Part shown: positions 25,821-34,600 of the stretch, piece after piece
Position numbering within the stretch: the stretch's first letter is position 1
Layout of the letters: the number at the start of each line of letters is the position of its first letter
From: Ectothiorhodospira marina
Lineage (GTDB): Bacteria > Pseudomonadota > Gammaproteobacteria > Ectothiorhodospirales > Ectothiorhodospiraceae
Length of the DNA: 64,000 nt
NCBI RefSeq assembly: GCF_900109495.1
Contig: NZ_FOAA01000001.1
Coordinates: 310,001 to 374,000 of the forward strand
Direction: 5' to 3'
Program-made: the position numbers and the translations under genes
Notes under the pieces: model-generated
The model's database searches: none
What the model saw: the letters and a program-made list of their open reading frames with translations, nothing else
What the model was told of the DNA's origin: nothing

Positions 25821-26894
25821 ATGTTCTATCGACTGTCTGGAATCAAACATACGCGCTATGCCTCGTCGCGGGCCCTGTGGCCGGTGACCGCTGACCGCCG
25901 CATCATGCAGGTACTGGTGGCCCTGGCACTGCTGGCACCGTTCTTCCTGTCCGATCTCTATCTCACCAGTTACATGCTGCCATGGCTGATCTGGACCGCG
26001 GCCGCCCTGTCGCTGACCCTGTTGATGGGTATGGCGGGGCAACTGCACTTCGGCTTTGCCGCCGTGCTGGCCATCGGCGCCTATACCAGTATCCATCTCA
26101 CGCGCGCCGGTGTCCCCTTCGAGTTCGCCCTGCTGGGGGCGGGCCTGATGTCGGCCTTCATCGGCGTGATCTTCGGGGCCGCGGCGCTACGGGTGAAGGG
26201 GCTCTATCTGGTGATGGCCACTCTCGCCATGCAGTATCTGGTGGAGTGGGTGATCATCAATGTGCCCGCCATCTCCGGGGGCGCCCAGGCCACCCTGAGC
26301 ACCCCCGATGTCACCTTTCTGTTCGTGCCCCTGCAGAGTGATGCCTCACTCTACTACATGGCGCTGCTGTGGACCGTGGTGGTGACCCTGCTGCTGCTCA
26401 ACATCAAGCGCACCAGCTTTGGTCGGGCGCTGGTGGCGGTGCGGGACAAGGACTTCGCCGCTGCGGTGATTGGGGTGGATCCGGTGAAATACAAGCTGTT
26501 GGCCTTTTTTGCCGCCTCCTTCCTGGGCGGTGTCACCGGCGCCATCCTGGCCTTCTGCTACTACCAGGCGGTCACGCCCGAGCAGTTCGGTTTCAATGTC
26601 TCCATTCAGTTGGTGGCCATGGTGCTGGTGGGGGGGCTGGGTAGTGTCATCGGTGCCTACCTGGGAGCTGGTTTCGTGCTCCTGCTACCCATCGTGCTGA
26701 CCAATGTGCTGGCCTTCGTGGCCAGTTATGAGTGGATGCCCATCTCGTTCAATCTGATCGCTCACATTCCGCTGATGGTCTACGGGGCATTGATCATCGG
26801 TGTGTTGCTGTATGAGCCCCTGGGACTGGCCAAGATCTACGACAACCTGCGCAAGTATTTTGTGGTTTGGCCATTCCGTCATACCCAAAGCTAA
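25821..26894 (+). CDS. livM: ABC transporter permease (LivM-like)
   Basis: A 357-residue permease of the LivM type with about ten membrane helices. Recognisable stretches are LLMGMAGQLHFGFAAVLAIG, LAMQYLVEWVIINVPAISGG and QLVAMVLVGGLGSVIGAYLG. Between helices, RTSFGRALVAVRDKDFAAAV is the cytoplasmic coupling region that contacts the ATPases. It starts 5 bp after livH. Confidence 0.9.
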   Translation: MFYRLSGIKHTRYASSRALWPVTADRRIMQVLVALALLAPFFLSDLYLTSYMLPWLIWTAAALSLTLLMGMAGQLHFGFAAVLAIGAYTSIHLTRAGVPFEFALLGAGLMSAFIGVIFGAAALRVKGLYLVMATLAMQYLVEWVIINVPAISGGAQATLSTPDVTFLFVPLQSDASLYYMALLWTVVVTLLLLNIKRTSFGRALVAVRDKDFAAAVIGVDPVKYKLLAFFAASFLGGVTGAILAFCYYQAVTPEQFGFNVSIQLVAMVLVGGLGSVIGAYLGAGFVLLLPIVLTNVLAFVASYEWMPISFNLIAHIPLMVYGALIIGVLLYEPLGLAKIYDNLRKYFVVWPFRHTQS

Positions 26895-26941
26895 CATCTC
26901 CCCGCAGGGGAGGGCATATAAAACTTGGAGGAGTGTGTGTC

Positions 26942-28189
26942 ATGAAACCATTCACCCGATGGCTGGCCAGCGTGGCCGGAGCCGCGGCCCTGGGTCTGGG
27001 CGGTGCCGCCCAGGCCGAGAAGGAGCCCATCAAGTTCGCATTGCTGCAGGACTTTACTGCTGTCTACACCTTTGTGACGAACGAGTATCACCAGGGCCAG
27101 CGTGACTATCTGCGGTTCGTGAACGAGACCGGTGGCGTTGAGGGCCACATGATCGAAACCATCGTGCGCGATACGGCCAACGAACCTCAGCGCGGGCTCG
27201 AGGCCTATAATCGCGCCCGTCGTGAAGGTGCGGTTCTGGTTGATTTTTTTAGTACTCCCGTTTCCCGTGCGGCGGTCAATCGTGTACTGGATGATGAAGT
27301 GGTCATGATCACGGCTCTGCACGGTCGTGGTGACGCGAGTGAGGGGGAAACGTTTCCCTTCATCTTCCCTATGATGGCGACCTACTGGTCCCAGTCCACG
27401 GTCCTGGCAGACTACATCGATCAGCACCAGGGGGGACTGGAAGGCAAGCGGATCGCGCTGGTACACATCGATTCTCCCTTTGGTCGCGAGCCCATGCCGA
27501 TACTGAAGGATCTGGCAGAGAAAAAGGGTTTTGACCTGCGCGCCTTTGCCTATCCTAGCCCCGGCACGGAGCAGTCGGCTACCTGGTCCGATGTACGCCG
27601 TTATCGGCCTGATCACGTGATTATCTGGGGCGCCGGTGGTGGCCAGCAGGTGTCAGTACGTGAAGCCATCCGCAACGGTATCCGCCAGGAGAACATCCTT
27701 TCGGTGGTATGGCTGGCGGAAACCGATGCGCGCAACGTAGGCGGTAACCACTTGAAAGGCGTCAAGCGCTTCGAGGCTGTAGGCACGGGCACCGATCACG
27801 CAGTCATCCAGGACATCATGGAACACGTGATCGAACCGGGCCACGGTCAGGGTTCTGCCAGCAACGTGGGTACCACCTATTACAACATCGGTGTCGCCAC
27901 CATGGCAGTGGCTGTGGAGGCTGCCCGGCTGGCCATGCAGGAGTTCGGGGCCCCGCTGACTGGTGAGAAACTGCGTGACGGTTTCCGCATGATCGAGAAC
28001 TTCGATGCCAGGGGCATGATGCCGCCCATCACCATCACCGCTGATGATCATCAAGGGGGAGGGTACGGCCGCGTTTCCGCCTGGAATGGCGAGGCCTGGG
28101 AACCGCTGACCGACTGGTACTCAGCCCACCAGGACATCGTCTGGGAAGAGATCGAGAAGGACGCTGCTGGCTTCCGTGAAGGTCGCTGA
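26942..28189 (+). CDS. Periplasmic solute-binding protein (LivK/Peripla_BP_6-like)
   Basis: A 415-residue exported binding protein. The signal peptide MKPFTRWLASVAGAAALG ends at AQA|EKEPIKFALLQDFT. The mature part has the two-lobed periplasmic-binding type I pattern, with NRARREGAVLVDFFSTPVSR, KRIALVHIDSPFGREPMPIL and TTYYNIGVATMAVAVEAARL. ATG at 26942 follows GGAGGAGTGTGTGTC loosely. It is longer than the amino-acid-binding LivJ/LivK and closer to the ABC-binding proteins of aromatic and acyl substrates. Substrate unknown. Confidence 0.88.
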   Translation: MKPFTRWLASVAGAAALGLGGAAQAEKEPIKFALLQDFTAVYTFVTNEYHQGQRDYLRFVNETGGVEGHMIETIVRDTANEPQRGLEAYNRARREGAVLVDFFSTPVSRAAVNRVLDDEVVMITALHGRGDASEGETFPFIFPMMATYWSQSTVLADYIDQHQGGLEGKRIALVHIDSPFGREPMPILKDLAEKKGFDLRAFAYPSPGTEQSATWSDVRRYRPDHVIIWGAGGGQQVSVREAIRNGIRQENILSVVWLAETDARNVGGNHLKGVKRFEAVGTGTDHAVIQDIMEHVIEPGHGQGSASNVGTTYYNIGVATMAVAVEAARLAMQEFGAPLTGEKLRDGFRMIENFDARGMMPPITITADDHQGGGYGRVSAWNGEAWEPLTDWYSAHQDIVWEEIEKDAAGFREGR

Positions 28190-28197
28190 ACCCACAT

Positions 28198-28227
28198 GCC
28201 GCTGGGGCGGGTGAAAGCCCCAGCGGC
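28198..28227 (+). terminator. 11-bp hairpin between binding protein and livF
   Basis: GCCGCTGGGGC (28198-28208), loop GGGTGAAA and GCCCCAGCGGC (28217-28227) form a perfect 11-bp stem right after the binding-protein stop. Such structures commonly stabilise the mRNA of the abundant binding protein and lower read-through into the ATPase gene. Confidence 0.65.
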
Positions 28228-28262
28228 CCAAAGGGTATCCATGACAGGAAAGGGGTAATCCC

Positions 28263-29099
28263 ATGCAGAATACTGCCAGTCAAATCGCGCCGGTCGCCGA
28301 CACCGGCCAGCCTCTGCTCGAACTGGCCAATGTGGAAGTGATCTATGACCGGGTCTTCCTAGCTATCAAGGGTGTCTCACTGAAGATCCACCGAGGGCAG
28401 ATGATCGCCCTTTTGGGTAGCAATGGAGCCGGCAAGAGCACCACTCTGAAGTCCATCAGTGGTCTGCTGGCCCCGGAGCGTGGCCTGGTCACCCGCGGCG
28501 CGCTCACTTTCCAGGGCAAGGACATTCTGCCGTTGTCGCCGCCCAAGCGGGTTGCCAGCGGCCTGGTGCACGTGCTTGAAGGACGACGCATCTTCGAGCA
28601 CCTCTCACCGGAGGATAACCTGCTGGCCGCCTACGCCACTCGCGGCAGTCGACAGCGCTATCAGGAGATCAAGGAACAGGTATTCAATTATTTTCCCCGT
28701 CTCAAGGAACGGGCACGGAGCAAGGCCGGTTACCTGTCGGGCGGTGAGCAGCAGATGCTTGCCATCGGCCGCGCCCTGATGACGGAGCCTGAATTGATCA
28801 TGCTGGACGAGCCCAGTCTCGGTCTCTCGCCGCTGCTGGTGCAGGAGATCTTCGAGATTATCCGTGAGATCAATAAGGAGCAGGGGGTCAGCGTGCTGCT
28901 GGTGGAGCAGAACGCCGCGGCCGCCCTGGCGGTAGTGGATTATGCCTACCTCCTGGAAAACGGCCACGTCGTGATGAGTGCCGATGCCGCCGTCATGCGG
29001 GAGAACCCCGACGTACAGGAGTTCTACCTGGGTGGGTCCGGCAAAGTGGACTACCTGAACGTCAAACATTACCGGCGGCGCAAGCGCTGGCTTGCCTGA
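28263..29099 (+). CDS. livF: Branched-chain/acyl ABC transporter ATPase (LivF-like)
   Basis: A 278-residue ATPase of the LivF type. Walker A LLGSNGAGKSTTLKSISGLL (about residues 54-73), Q-loop HVLEGRRIFEHLSPEDNLLA, signature YLSGGEQQMLAIGRALMTEP, Walker B LIMLDEPSLGLSPLLVQE and H-loop VEQNAAAA are intact. A basic tail (KHYRRRKRWLA) extends past the usual end. It follows the binding-protein gene after a stable hairpin. Confidence 0.92.
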   Translation: MQNTASQIAPVADTGQPLLELANVEVIYDRVFLAIKGVSLKIHRGQMIALLGSNGAGKSTTLKSISGLLAPERGLVTRGALTFQGKDILPLSPPKRVASGLVHVLEGRRIFEHLSPEDNLLAAYATRGSRQRYQEIKEQVFNYFPRLKERARSKAGYLSGGEQQMLAIGRALMTEPELIMLDEPSLGLSPLLVQEIFEIIREINKEQGVSVLLVEQNAAAALAVVDYAYLLENGHVVMSADAAVMRENPDVQEFYLGGSGKVDYLNVKHYRRRKRWLA

Positions 29100-29134
29100 T
29101 GCCGGACTCGATCGCTGTTATCAAGGAGTGTGCC

Positions 29135-29956
29135 ATGTCCGCCACTGTTACCATCCCTTTGGATTCTTCCGCTCGTTCCCAGGCTGCCCTCAAGCCCGGT
29201 CTGTCCCTGGCCGGTCAGCTGGGGGCACGCGTCCGCCTGGTTTCGGTGGTGCCCCGTGAGGAGAACAGCACCGAACGCAAGGCCTTGTTACAGAGTATCT
29301 TGGCCGCCCGAGGACTCAATGACGCTCAAGTGGAAGTCGTCGTCCATGGTTCGGTGAACGACGGGCTGATGCAGGCGATGAGCGCTGAGCCGGACAGCCC
29401 ACTGGTCATGTCGACGCATGCGCGCGGGGCCGTCGGGGAAGCCGTGGTGGGCAGTGTCGCAGGGAATGTGCTGCGTCAGTCGCGTCGTCCGGTCTTGCTG
29501 GCCGGTCCGGATCTTTCCGAGGAGTGGACGGGGCCAATCCGGACGGTGCTGATTTGCCTGGATGGATCCACGCTTTCCGAGGCTGTGTTGCCGCCAGCGG
29601 TGGCCTTTGCCCGCTCCATTGGAGCGGATGTGCGGCTGATCCAGGTGCTCAAACCAAGCTTTGGTCACGGCGGCCCCGGAGCGGACTCGGGGGAATGGGT
29701 CTACCTGCGCCGTATGGCAGATCACATGCCGGAAAAATTCGGTGTGCAGGCCAACTGGGACGTGCTCCACGGCAAGGATGTTGCCAGGGCCGTGGTGGAG
29801 TATTCGGCACTGATCCAGGGGGCAGTGATCGCCATGACGACCCACGGGCGTACGGGCCTGCAGCGAGTGATCATGGGCAGCTTCGCCCGCGAGGTGGTGC
29901 ATTCAGCCCGCTCGCCGGTGCTGGTGCTGCGCCCCGACGAAAACGGCAACGTCTGA
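29135..29956 (+). CDS. Universal stress protein, two UspA domains
   Basis: A 273-residue protein built of two UspA domains. The first has MSTHARGAVGEAVVGSVAGN with an ATP-binding G-x(9)-G-S/T-like pattern near residue 105. The second has ALIQGAVIAMTTHGRTG then LQRVIMGSFAREVVHSARSP near residues 225-260. ATG at 29135 follows AAGGAG by 6 bases; the ATG at 29099, overlapping the livF stop, lacks a ribosome site. Its place between transport and electron-transfer genes suggests energy-stress coupling; the role is unproven. Confidence 0.87.
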   Translation: MSATVTIPLDSSARSQAALKPGLSLAGQLGARVRLVSVVPREENSTERKALLQSILAARGLNDAQVEVVVHGSVNDGLMQAMSAEPDSPLVMSTHARGAVGEAVVGSVAGNVLRQSRRPVLLAGPDLSEEWTGPIRTVLICLDGSTLSEAVLPPAVAFARSIGADVRLIQVLKPSFGHGGPGADSGEWVYLRRMADHMPEKFGVQANWDVLHGKDVARAVVEYSALIQGAVIAMTTHGRTGLQRVIMGSFAREVVHSARSPVLVLRPDENGNV

Positions 29957-29983
29957 CATATCAATCCAATTAAGGAGTGGCCC

Positions 29984-30733
29984 ATGAAGGTACTCGTACC
30001 GGTCAAGCGCGTGGTGGATTACACCGTTCGGGTGCGCCCACGCTCCGATGGCAGCGATGTTGACATTGCTAACCTGAAGATGTCCATGAACCCCTTCGAC
30101 GAAATTGCCATGGAAGAAGCGGTGCGGCTTCGCGAGGCTGGAGTGGCCACCGAGGTGGTGGCGGTCAGTATCGGCCCGGCTGCCTCCCAGGACACGCTGC
30201 GCACGGCCCTGGCATTTGGTGCCGACCGGGCATTGCTGCTGGAGACGGAGGAAAGCCTGGCGCCGGTGGTGATCAGTCGTGCCCTGGCTGCGGTGGTGGG
30301 AGAGGAATCCCCGGATCTTGTGCTGATGGGGAAGCAGGCCATTGATGATGATTGTAACCAGACGGCGCAGATGCTCGCCGCTCGCCTGGGTTGGGGGCAG
30401 GGCACCTTCGCCTGTCGCCTGGAGATGGGCGACGGCGAGGTGATCGTCACCCGGGAAGTGGATGGAGGCACCCGCATCGTGGCTCTGAAGCTACCCGCGG
30501 TGGTGAGTACCGATTTGAGGCTCAACGAGCCTCGCTATATCAAGCTCCCTAACATCATGAAGGCAAAGAAAAAACCCCTGGATCGTCGTCCCCTGGACAG
30601 CCTCGGGGTGGATACCCGCAGTGGCATACGGATGGTCAGTGTCGCCGAGCCGCCCGCGCGCAAGCCGGGTGTGCGCGTCGCCGATGTGGGGGAATTGCTG
30701 GACAAGCTCAAGAACGAAGCACAGGTGATCTGA
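29984..30733 (+). CDS. etfB: Electron transfer flavoprotein, beta subunit
   Basis: A 249-residue ETF beta subunit beginning MKVLVPVKRVVDYTVRVR. The family stretches SMNPFDEIAMEEAVRLRE, VLMGKQAIDDDCNQTAQMLA and LPAVVSTDLRLNEPRYIKLP are present. It binds AMP, and with EtfA it carries electrons from acyl-CoA dehydrogenases such as LiuA to ETF-quinone oxidoreductase. AAGGAG precedes the start; etfA follows after 1 bp. Confidence 0.95.
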   Translation: MKVLVPVKRVVDYTVRVRPRSDGSDVDIANLKMSMNPFDEIAMEEAVRLREAGVATEVVAVSIGPAASQDTLRTALAFGADRALLLETEESLAPVVISRALAAVVGEESPDLVLMGKQAIDDDCNQTAQMLAARLGWGQGTFACRLEMGDGEVIVTREVDGGTRIVALKLPAVVSTDLRLNEPRYIKLPNIMKAKKKPLDRRPLDSLGVDTRSGIRMVSVAEPPARKPGVRVADVGELLDKLKNEAQVI

Positions 30734-30734
30734 C

Positions 30735-31676
30735 ATGACAGTGCTGGTAGTGGCGGAACATGATCATCGACATCTGGCCGATGTCACCCGCAGGACGGTG
30801 AGTGCTGCGCTTGCCCTGGGTGATGCCGTGGATGTCCTGGTGGCCGGGCAGGACTGCCAGGCCGTGGGTGAAGCGGCGGCGGCACTGGAGGGTGTGAGCC
30901 GTGTACTGCTCTGTGACGACCCGACCTATGCTTACCAGCTGGCCGAACCCCTGGCTGAGCTGGTCATCTCGCTGGCCTCTGACTACTCGGCAGTACTGGC
31001 CGCGGCCACCACCCAGGGCAAGGACTTCATGCCCCGGGTGGCGGCCCGTCTGGATGTGGCCCAGGTGTCGGACATCACCGGGATCGAGGGGCCGACCACC
31101 TTCGAGCGGCCCATCTATGCCGGCAATGTCATGGCGCGGGTGATCTGCGAGGATCCGATCAGGGTCATCACGGTACGTCCCACGGCCTTTGACCCGGTGG
31201 GCGAGGGCGGCTCGGCGTCGATCGAGACGGTGCCGGCGGCCCAGGACCCGGGGCTGTCACGCTTTGTGGAGGAATCGCTCACCGAGTCGGAACGCCCCGA
31301 ACTGGGCGCCGCCAGGGTGGTGGTTTCCGGTGGGCGCGGTGTTGGCAGTGCCGAGGGCTTCCAGCTGCTGGAGTCCCTGGCCGACGAACTCAATGCTGCC
31401 ATCGGCGCCTCCCGTGCGGCCGTGGATGCCGGGTTCGTGCCCAACGACTACCAGGTGGGGCAGACCGGCAAGGTGGTTGCGCCCGAGCTGTACATCGCCG
31501 TTGGAATCTCCGGAGCCATCCAGCACTGGGCCGGCATGAAGGACAGCAAGGTGGTCGTGGCCATCAACCTTGACGAGGAGGCCCCCATGGTCCAGATGGC
31601 CGACTACGCCCTGGTGGGTGACCTGTTCGAGGTGCTGCCCGCCCTGCGGGACGGGCTTCGCACCCTCAAATCCTGA
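30735..31676 (+). CDS. etfA: Electron transfer flavoprotein, alpha subunit
   Basis: A 313-residue FAD-binding subunit. The C-terminal FAD domain shows [60 protein letters not shown] and [20 protein letters not shown] then [10 protein letters not shown], all typical of EtfA. It is transcribed with etfB and the quinone oxidoreductase gene. Confidence 0.96.
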   Translation: MTVLVVAEHDHRHLADVTRRTVSAALALGDAVDVLVAGQDCQAVGEAAAALEGVSRVLLCDDPTYAYQLAEPLAELVISLASDYSAVLAAATTQGKDFMPRVAARLDVAQVSDITGIEGPTTFERPIYAGNVMARVICEDPIRVITVRPTAFDPVGEGGSASIETVPAAQDPGLSRFVEESLTESERPELGAARVVVSGGRGVGSAEGFQLLESLADELNAAIGASRAAVDAGFVPNDYQVGQTGKVVAPELYIAVGISGAIQHWAGMKDSKVVVAINLDEEAPMVQMADYALVGDLFEVLPALRDGLRTLKS

Positions 31677-31697
31677 ACCCAACGCCGGAGGTGCCCT

Positions 31698-33335
31698 GTG
31701 GAACGTGAGAGCATGGAATTCGACGTGGTCATCGTTGGTGCCGGTCCGGCCGGGCTGGCGGCGGCCATCCGTCTGCGTCAGCAGGCCGAGCAGGCAGGAC
31801 AGGATCTGTCAGTCTGTGTGCTGGAAAAGGGCTCCGAGGTGGGTGCCCATATCCTCTCGGGCGCGGTGTTCGCGCCCCGGGCCCTGGATGAACTGCTGCC
31901 GGACTGGCGAGAACGGGGCGCCCCCCTGAACACCGCCGTCAGCGAGGACCAATTCCTGCTGCTGACCCAGGGCCGTGCCCTGCGACTGCCCACGCCACCA
32001 CAGATGCACAACCAGGGCAATTACATTATCAGCCTGGGTAATCTCTGTCGCTGGCTGGCGGAACAGGCCGAGGCTCTGGGCGTGGAAGTGCTGCCCGGAT
32101 TTCCGGCAGCCGAGGTGCTCCATGACGAGCAGGGGGCGGTCAAGGGCGTGGCCACCGCGGACATGGGCCGCAACCCGGATGGCAGCGAGGGCCCGCGCTT
32201 CGAGCCCGGCGTGGAACTCCATGCCCGCCAGACGCTGTTCTGCGAGGGCTGCCATGGGTCTCTGACCAAGACGCTCATCGACCGCTTCCGTCTGCGCGAA
32301 GGGGTGGGACCACAGACCTACGGACTGGGCATCAAGGAAGTCTGGGAAGTGGACCCGACCCGGCACCGGCCTGGTCAGGTGATCCACTCCGTGGGCTGGC
32401 CCCTGGATACCCACACCTATGGCGGCGGGTTTCTTTACCATCTGGAGGACAATCGGGTAGCGGTGGGCTTCATCGTGGGGCTGGACTACGAAAATCCCTA
32501 CCTGAGCCCGTTCGAGGAAATGCAGCGCTTCAAGACCCATCCGGCCATCCGGCCCGTGTTCGAAGGCGGCAAACGCATCGCCTACGGCGCCCGGGCGCTG
32601 GTGGAGGGGGGCCTGCAGGGCCTGCCGAAACTCAGCTTCCCCGGCGGTCTGCTGGTGGGGGACACGGCGGGCTTTCTCGATGTGCCGCGCATCAAGGGCA
32701 GTGACAATGCCATGAAGAGTGGCATCACTGCGGCAGAGAGCGTCTTCAATCTTCTGACCTCGTCAGCAGCCGAGGGTATCGAGGCCAGTGATTTCCGTAG
32801 ACGCCTCGACAATACCTGGGTCATCCAGGAACTCCACCGGGCCCGTAACATCCGTCCCGGTTTTCGCTGGGGTTTCTGGGCCGGGCTGGCCCACGCCGCA
32901 GTGGATACCTATGTATTCCGGGGCCGCGCTCCTTGGACCTTGCGTCATCAGGCTGACCACGAGCGCCTCCGTCCGGCCAGGGACTGCCAACCCATCGATT
33001 ATCCCCGTCCGGATGGGAACATTACCTTTGATCGCCTGTCCTCGGTTTTCCTGTCCAATACGCATCACGAAGAGGGCCAGCCCGTGCACCTCAAGCTGAG
33101 AGATCTGCAGCGACCTGCTCTGCTGAATCTCCCGGTTTACGAGGGACCCGAAGCCCGCTACTGCCCCGCAGGTGTATATGAATACGTGGAAACCGGCGAT
33201 GCCAACGCATTACGCCTGCAGATCAACGCCCAGAACTGCGTGCACTGCAAGACCTGCGACATCAAGGACCCGGGTCAGAATATCGACTGGGTAGTACCCC
33301 AGGGTGGAGATGGACCCAACTATCCAGGCATGTGA
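31698..33335 (+). CDS. etfD: Electron transfer flavoprotein-ubiquinone oxidoreductase
   Basis: A 545-residue membrane-associated FAD and 4Fe-4S protein that passes electrons from ETF to the quinone pool. The dinucleotide fold DVVIVGAGPAGLAAAIRLRQ lies near residue 10, and VLEKGSEVGAHILSGAVFAP follows. The quinone region has GGGFLYHLEDNRVAVGFIVG. The C-terminal cluster ligands are in RYCPAGVYEYV and NCVHCKTCDIKDPGQNIDW. GTG at 31698 follows GGAGGT by 6 bases. It completes the electron route for the acyl-CoA dehydrogenases of this region. Confidence 0.95.
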   Translation: MERESMEFDVVIVGAGPAGLAAAIRLRQQAEQAGQDLSVCVLEKGSEVGAHILSGAVFAPRALDELLPDWRERGAPLNTAVSEDQFLLLTQGRALRLPTPPQMHNQGNYIISLGNLCRWLAEQAEALGVEVLPGFPAAEVLHDEQGAVKGVATADMGRNPDGSEGPRFEPGVELHARQTLFCEGCHGSLTKTLIDRFRLREGVGPQTYGLGIKEVWEVDPTRHRPGQVIHSVGWPLDTHTYGGGFLYHLEDNRVAVGFIVGLDYENPYLSPFEEMQRFKTHPAIRPVFEGGKRIAYGARALVEGGLQGLPKLSFPGGLLVGDTAGFLDVPRIKGSDNAMKSGITAAESVFNLLTSSAAEGIEASDFRRRLDNTWVIQELHRARNIRPGFRWGFWAGLAHAAVDTYVFRGRAPWTLRHQADHERLRPARDCQPIDYPRPDGNITFDRLSSVFLSNTHHEEGQPVHLKLRDLQRPALLNLPVYEGPEARYCPAGVYEYVETGDANALRLQINAQNCVHCKTCDIKDPGQNIDWVVPQGGDGPNYPGM

Positions 33336-33339
33336 ATCG

Positions 33340-33390
33340 GGAGTTGGGTAAAGGTGGAGAGGGTGGCGGTCATGGGGGGGGGCATGATAA
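33340..33390 (-). repeat. Short second copy of the AEC-transporter start
   Basis: This 51-bp segment, 5 bp after the etfD stop, resembles 7539-7585. Both share GGAGTTGGGTAAAG at one end and GGCATGATAA at the other, around a minus-strand ATG (at 33373) reading MTATLSTFTQL, against MTTTLTLFTQL at 7572. It is a start fragment with no gene body. Confidence 0.5.
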
Positions 33391-33414
33391 AGTGAAAAAA
33401 CGACAAATCCTATG

Positions 33415-33439
33415 CTATAAGTGCAATATACACTTATAG
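33415..33439. promoter_or_regulatory. Perfect palindrome before the first Xre-RES pair
   Basis: CTATAAGTG and CACTTATAG form a 9-bp inverted repeat around CAATATA, ending 9 bp before the antitoxin ATG. This is the expected place for the antitoxin's autorepression operator; it also overlaps likely promoter elements. Confidence 0.7.
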
Positions 33440-33448
33440 GGGCATCTC

Positions 33449-33820
33449 ATGACCGCGTTGCCACGCACCGCACCCAGCCCTGAAGTCGTGCTGGCCAAGG
33501 CTGTGCTGAAGGCCGCCAGGCAACTGGGCCTTAATCAGGCCGAACTGGCGGCGGTACTGGGTGTGCACAGAACCGCCATCAGCCGGCTCAAGCAGAATCC
33601 CACACTGGACCCGCAATCCAAACAGGGCGAGTTGGCGCTGCTGCTGATCCGTCTTGCCAGGGCCGTGTTCGCCCTCACCGGTGGTGACGAGGAGTGGGTG
33701 CGACACTTCATGCGCAGCCCCAATAAGGTCACCGGCGGTATGCCTGTCAAACAGATCGAGACCATCCAGGGCCTGATGAGCGTACTCCAGTTCGTTGATG
33801 CCATTCGAGGCAAGGTCTGA
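33449..33820 (+). CDS. Xre/MbcA/ParS-type antitoxin
   Basis: A 123-residue antitoxin. The helix-turn-helix is LNQAELAAVLGVHRTAISRL (about residues 28-47). The C-terminal DUF2384-like part contains LARAVFALTGGDEEWVRHFM and KQIETIQGLMSVLQFVDAIR, typical of antitoxins that pair with RES toxins. It abuts the toxin with a 1-bp overlap (TGATG). The palindrome just upstream is the likely self-operator. Confidence 0.88.
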   Translation: MTALPRTAPSPEVVLAKAVLKAARQLGLNQAELAAVLGVHRTAISRLKQNPTLDPQSKQGELALLLIRLARAVFALTGGDEEWVRHFMRSPNKVTGGMPVKQIETIQGLMSVLQFVDAIRGKV

Positions 33821-34572
33821 TGAACCTTTGGGAGGTCTGCGAAGGATCGCGCCAGGTCGGCCCCATCCGCGGCACCCTTTACCGGCTGGTGGAGAGTCAG
33901 GAGCAGGTGGCGACCCTGGGCTACGTGGACACGCTGGAAGAACAGGCCCTGCTGGAATCCATGCTGGAGGCAGCCAAGCCTCCTGGCCTGGACCATGCCC
34001 AGGCGTATCATTATCTGCTCAGGCCCCCGTTTCGCTATCCGCCGCTCCCTTGGGGGTCACGCTTTGGCCGGGTGCATGAGCGTGGCATCTTCTACGGCGG
34101 TAGCGGCCCGAGCGTCACACTCGCAGAAGCGGCCTACTATCGCCTCATCTTCTGGCATTCCATGGAAGGCGCTCCAGTCAAGGAGCGGATTTGCACGGAA
34201 CATACCCTGTTCTCGGTGGGCTATCGGACGAGACAGGGCATACGCCTCCAGGCACCCCCCTTCGACGATCATCTCGATACATTGACGCATCCCCATGACT
34301 ACAGTCACACCCAGCCATTGGGGACGGCCATGAGGGATGCGGGCGTGGAGGCCTTTGAGTATCGTTCGGCGCGGGACCCAGACCAAGACACGTGCATCGG
34401 ACTGTTCACGCCTTGGGCCTTTGCCCGAAAGCAGCCCGATGCAATGACCCCATGGCTCTGTGAACTCACTGCCCACGAGGTGCTTTTCAAGTCACTGGGG
34501 GAGGGGCCCGTGACCCGCTTTGGGATCGATACATTCACCGCCGACGGACAGCTGCCGATGCCTGCGCCCTGA
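33820..34572 (+). CDS. RES-domain toxin, large form
   Basis: A 250-residue RES-domain protein. RES toxins degrade or modify NAD+ and are neutralised by the partner antitoxin. Conserved elements are an Arg in GTLYRLVESQ, FGRVHERGIFYGG, the Glu in SVTLAEAAYYRLIF and the Ser in AFEYRSARDPDQDTCIGLFT. It is longer than the second RES toxin here and has a distinct C-terminal part. It starts within the antitoxin stop. Confidence 0.85.
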   Translation: MNLWEVCEGSRQVGPIRGTLYRLVESQEQVATLGYVDTLEEQALLESMLEAAKPPGLDHAQAYHYLLRPPFRYPPLPWGSRFGRVHERGIFYGGSGPSVTLAEAAYYRLIFWHSMEGAPVKERICTEHTLFSVGYRTRQGIRLQAPPFDDHLDTLTHPHDYSHTQPLGTAMRDAGVEAFEYRSARDPDQDTCIGLFTPWAFARKQPDAMTPWLCELTAHEVLFKSLGEGPVTRFGIDTFTADGQLPMPAP

Positions 34573-34600
34573 CCGTCGGCTGCTGCACTCCATGACCGAC

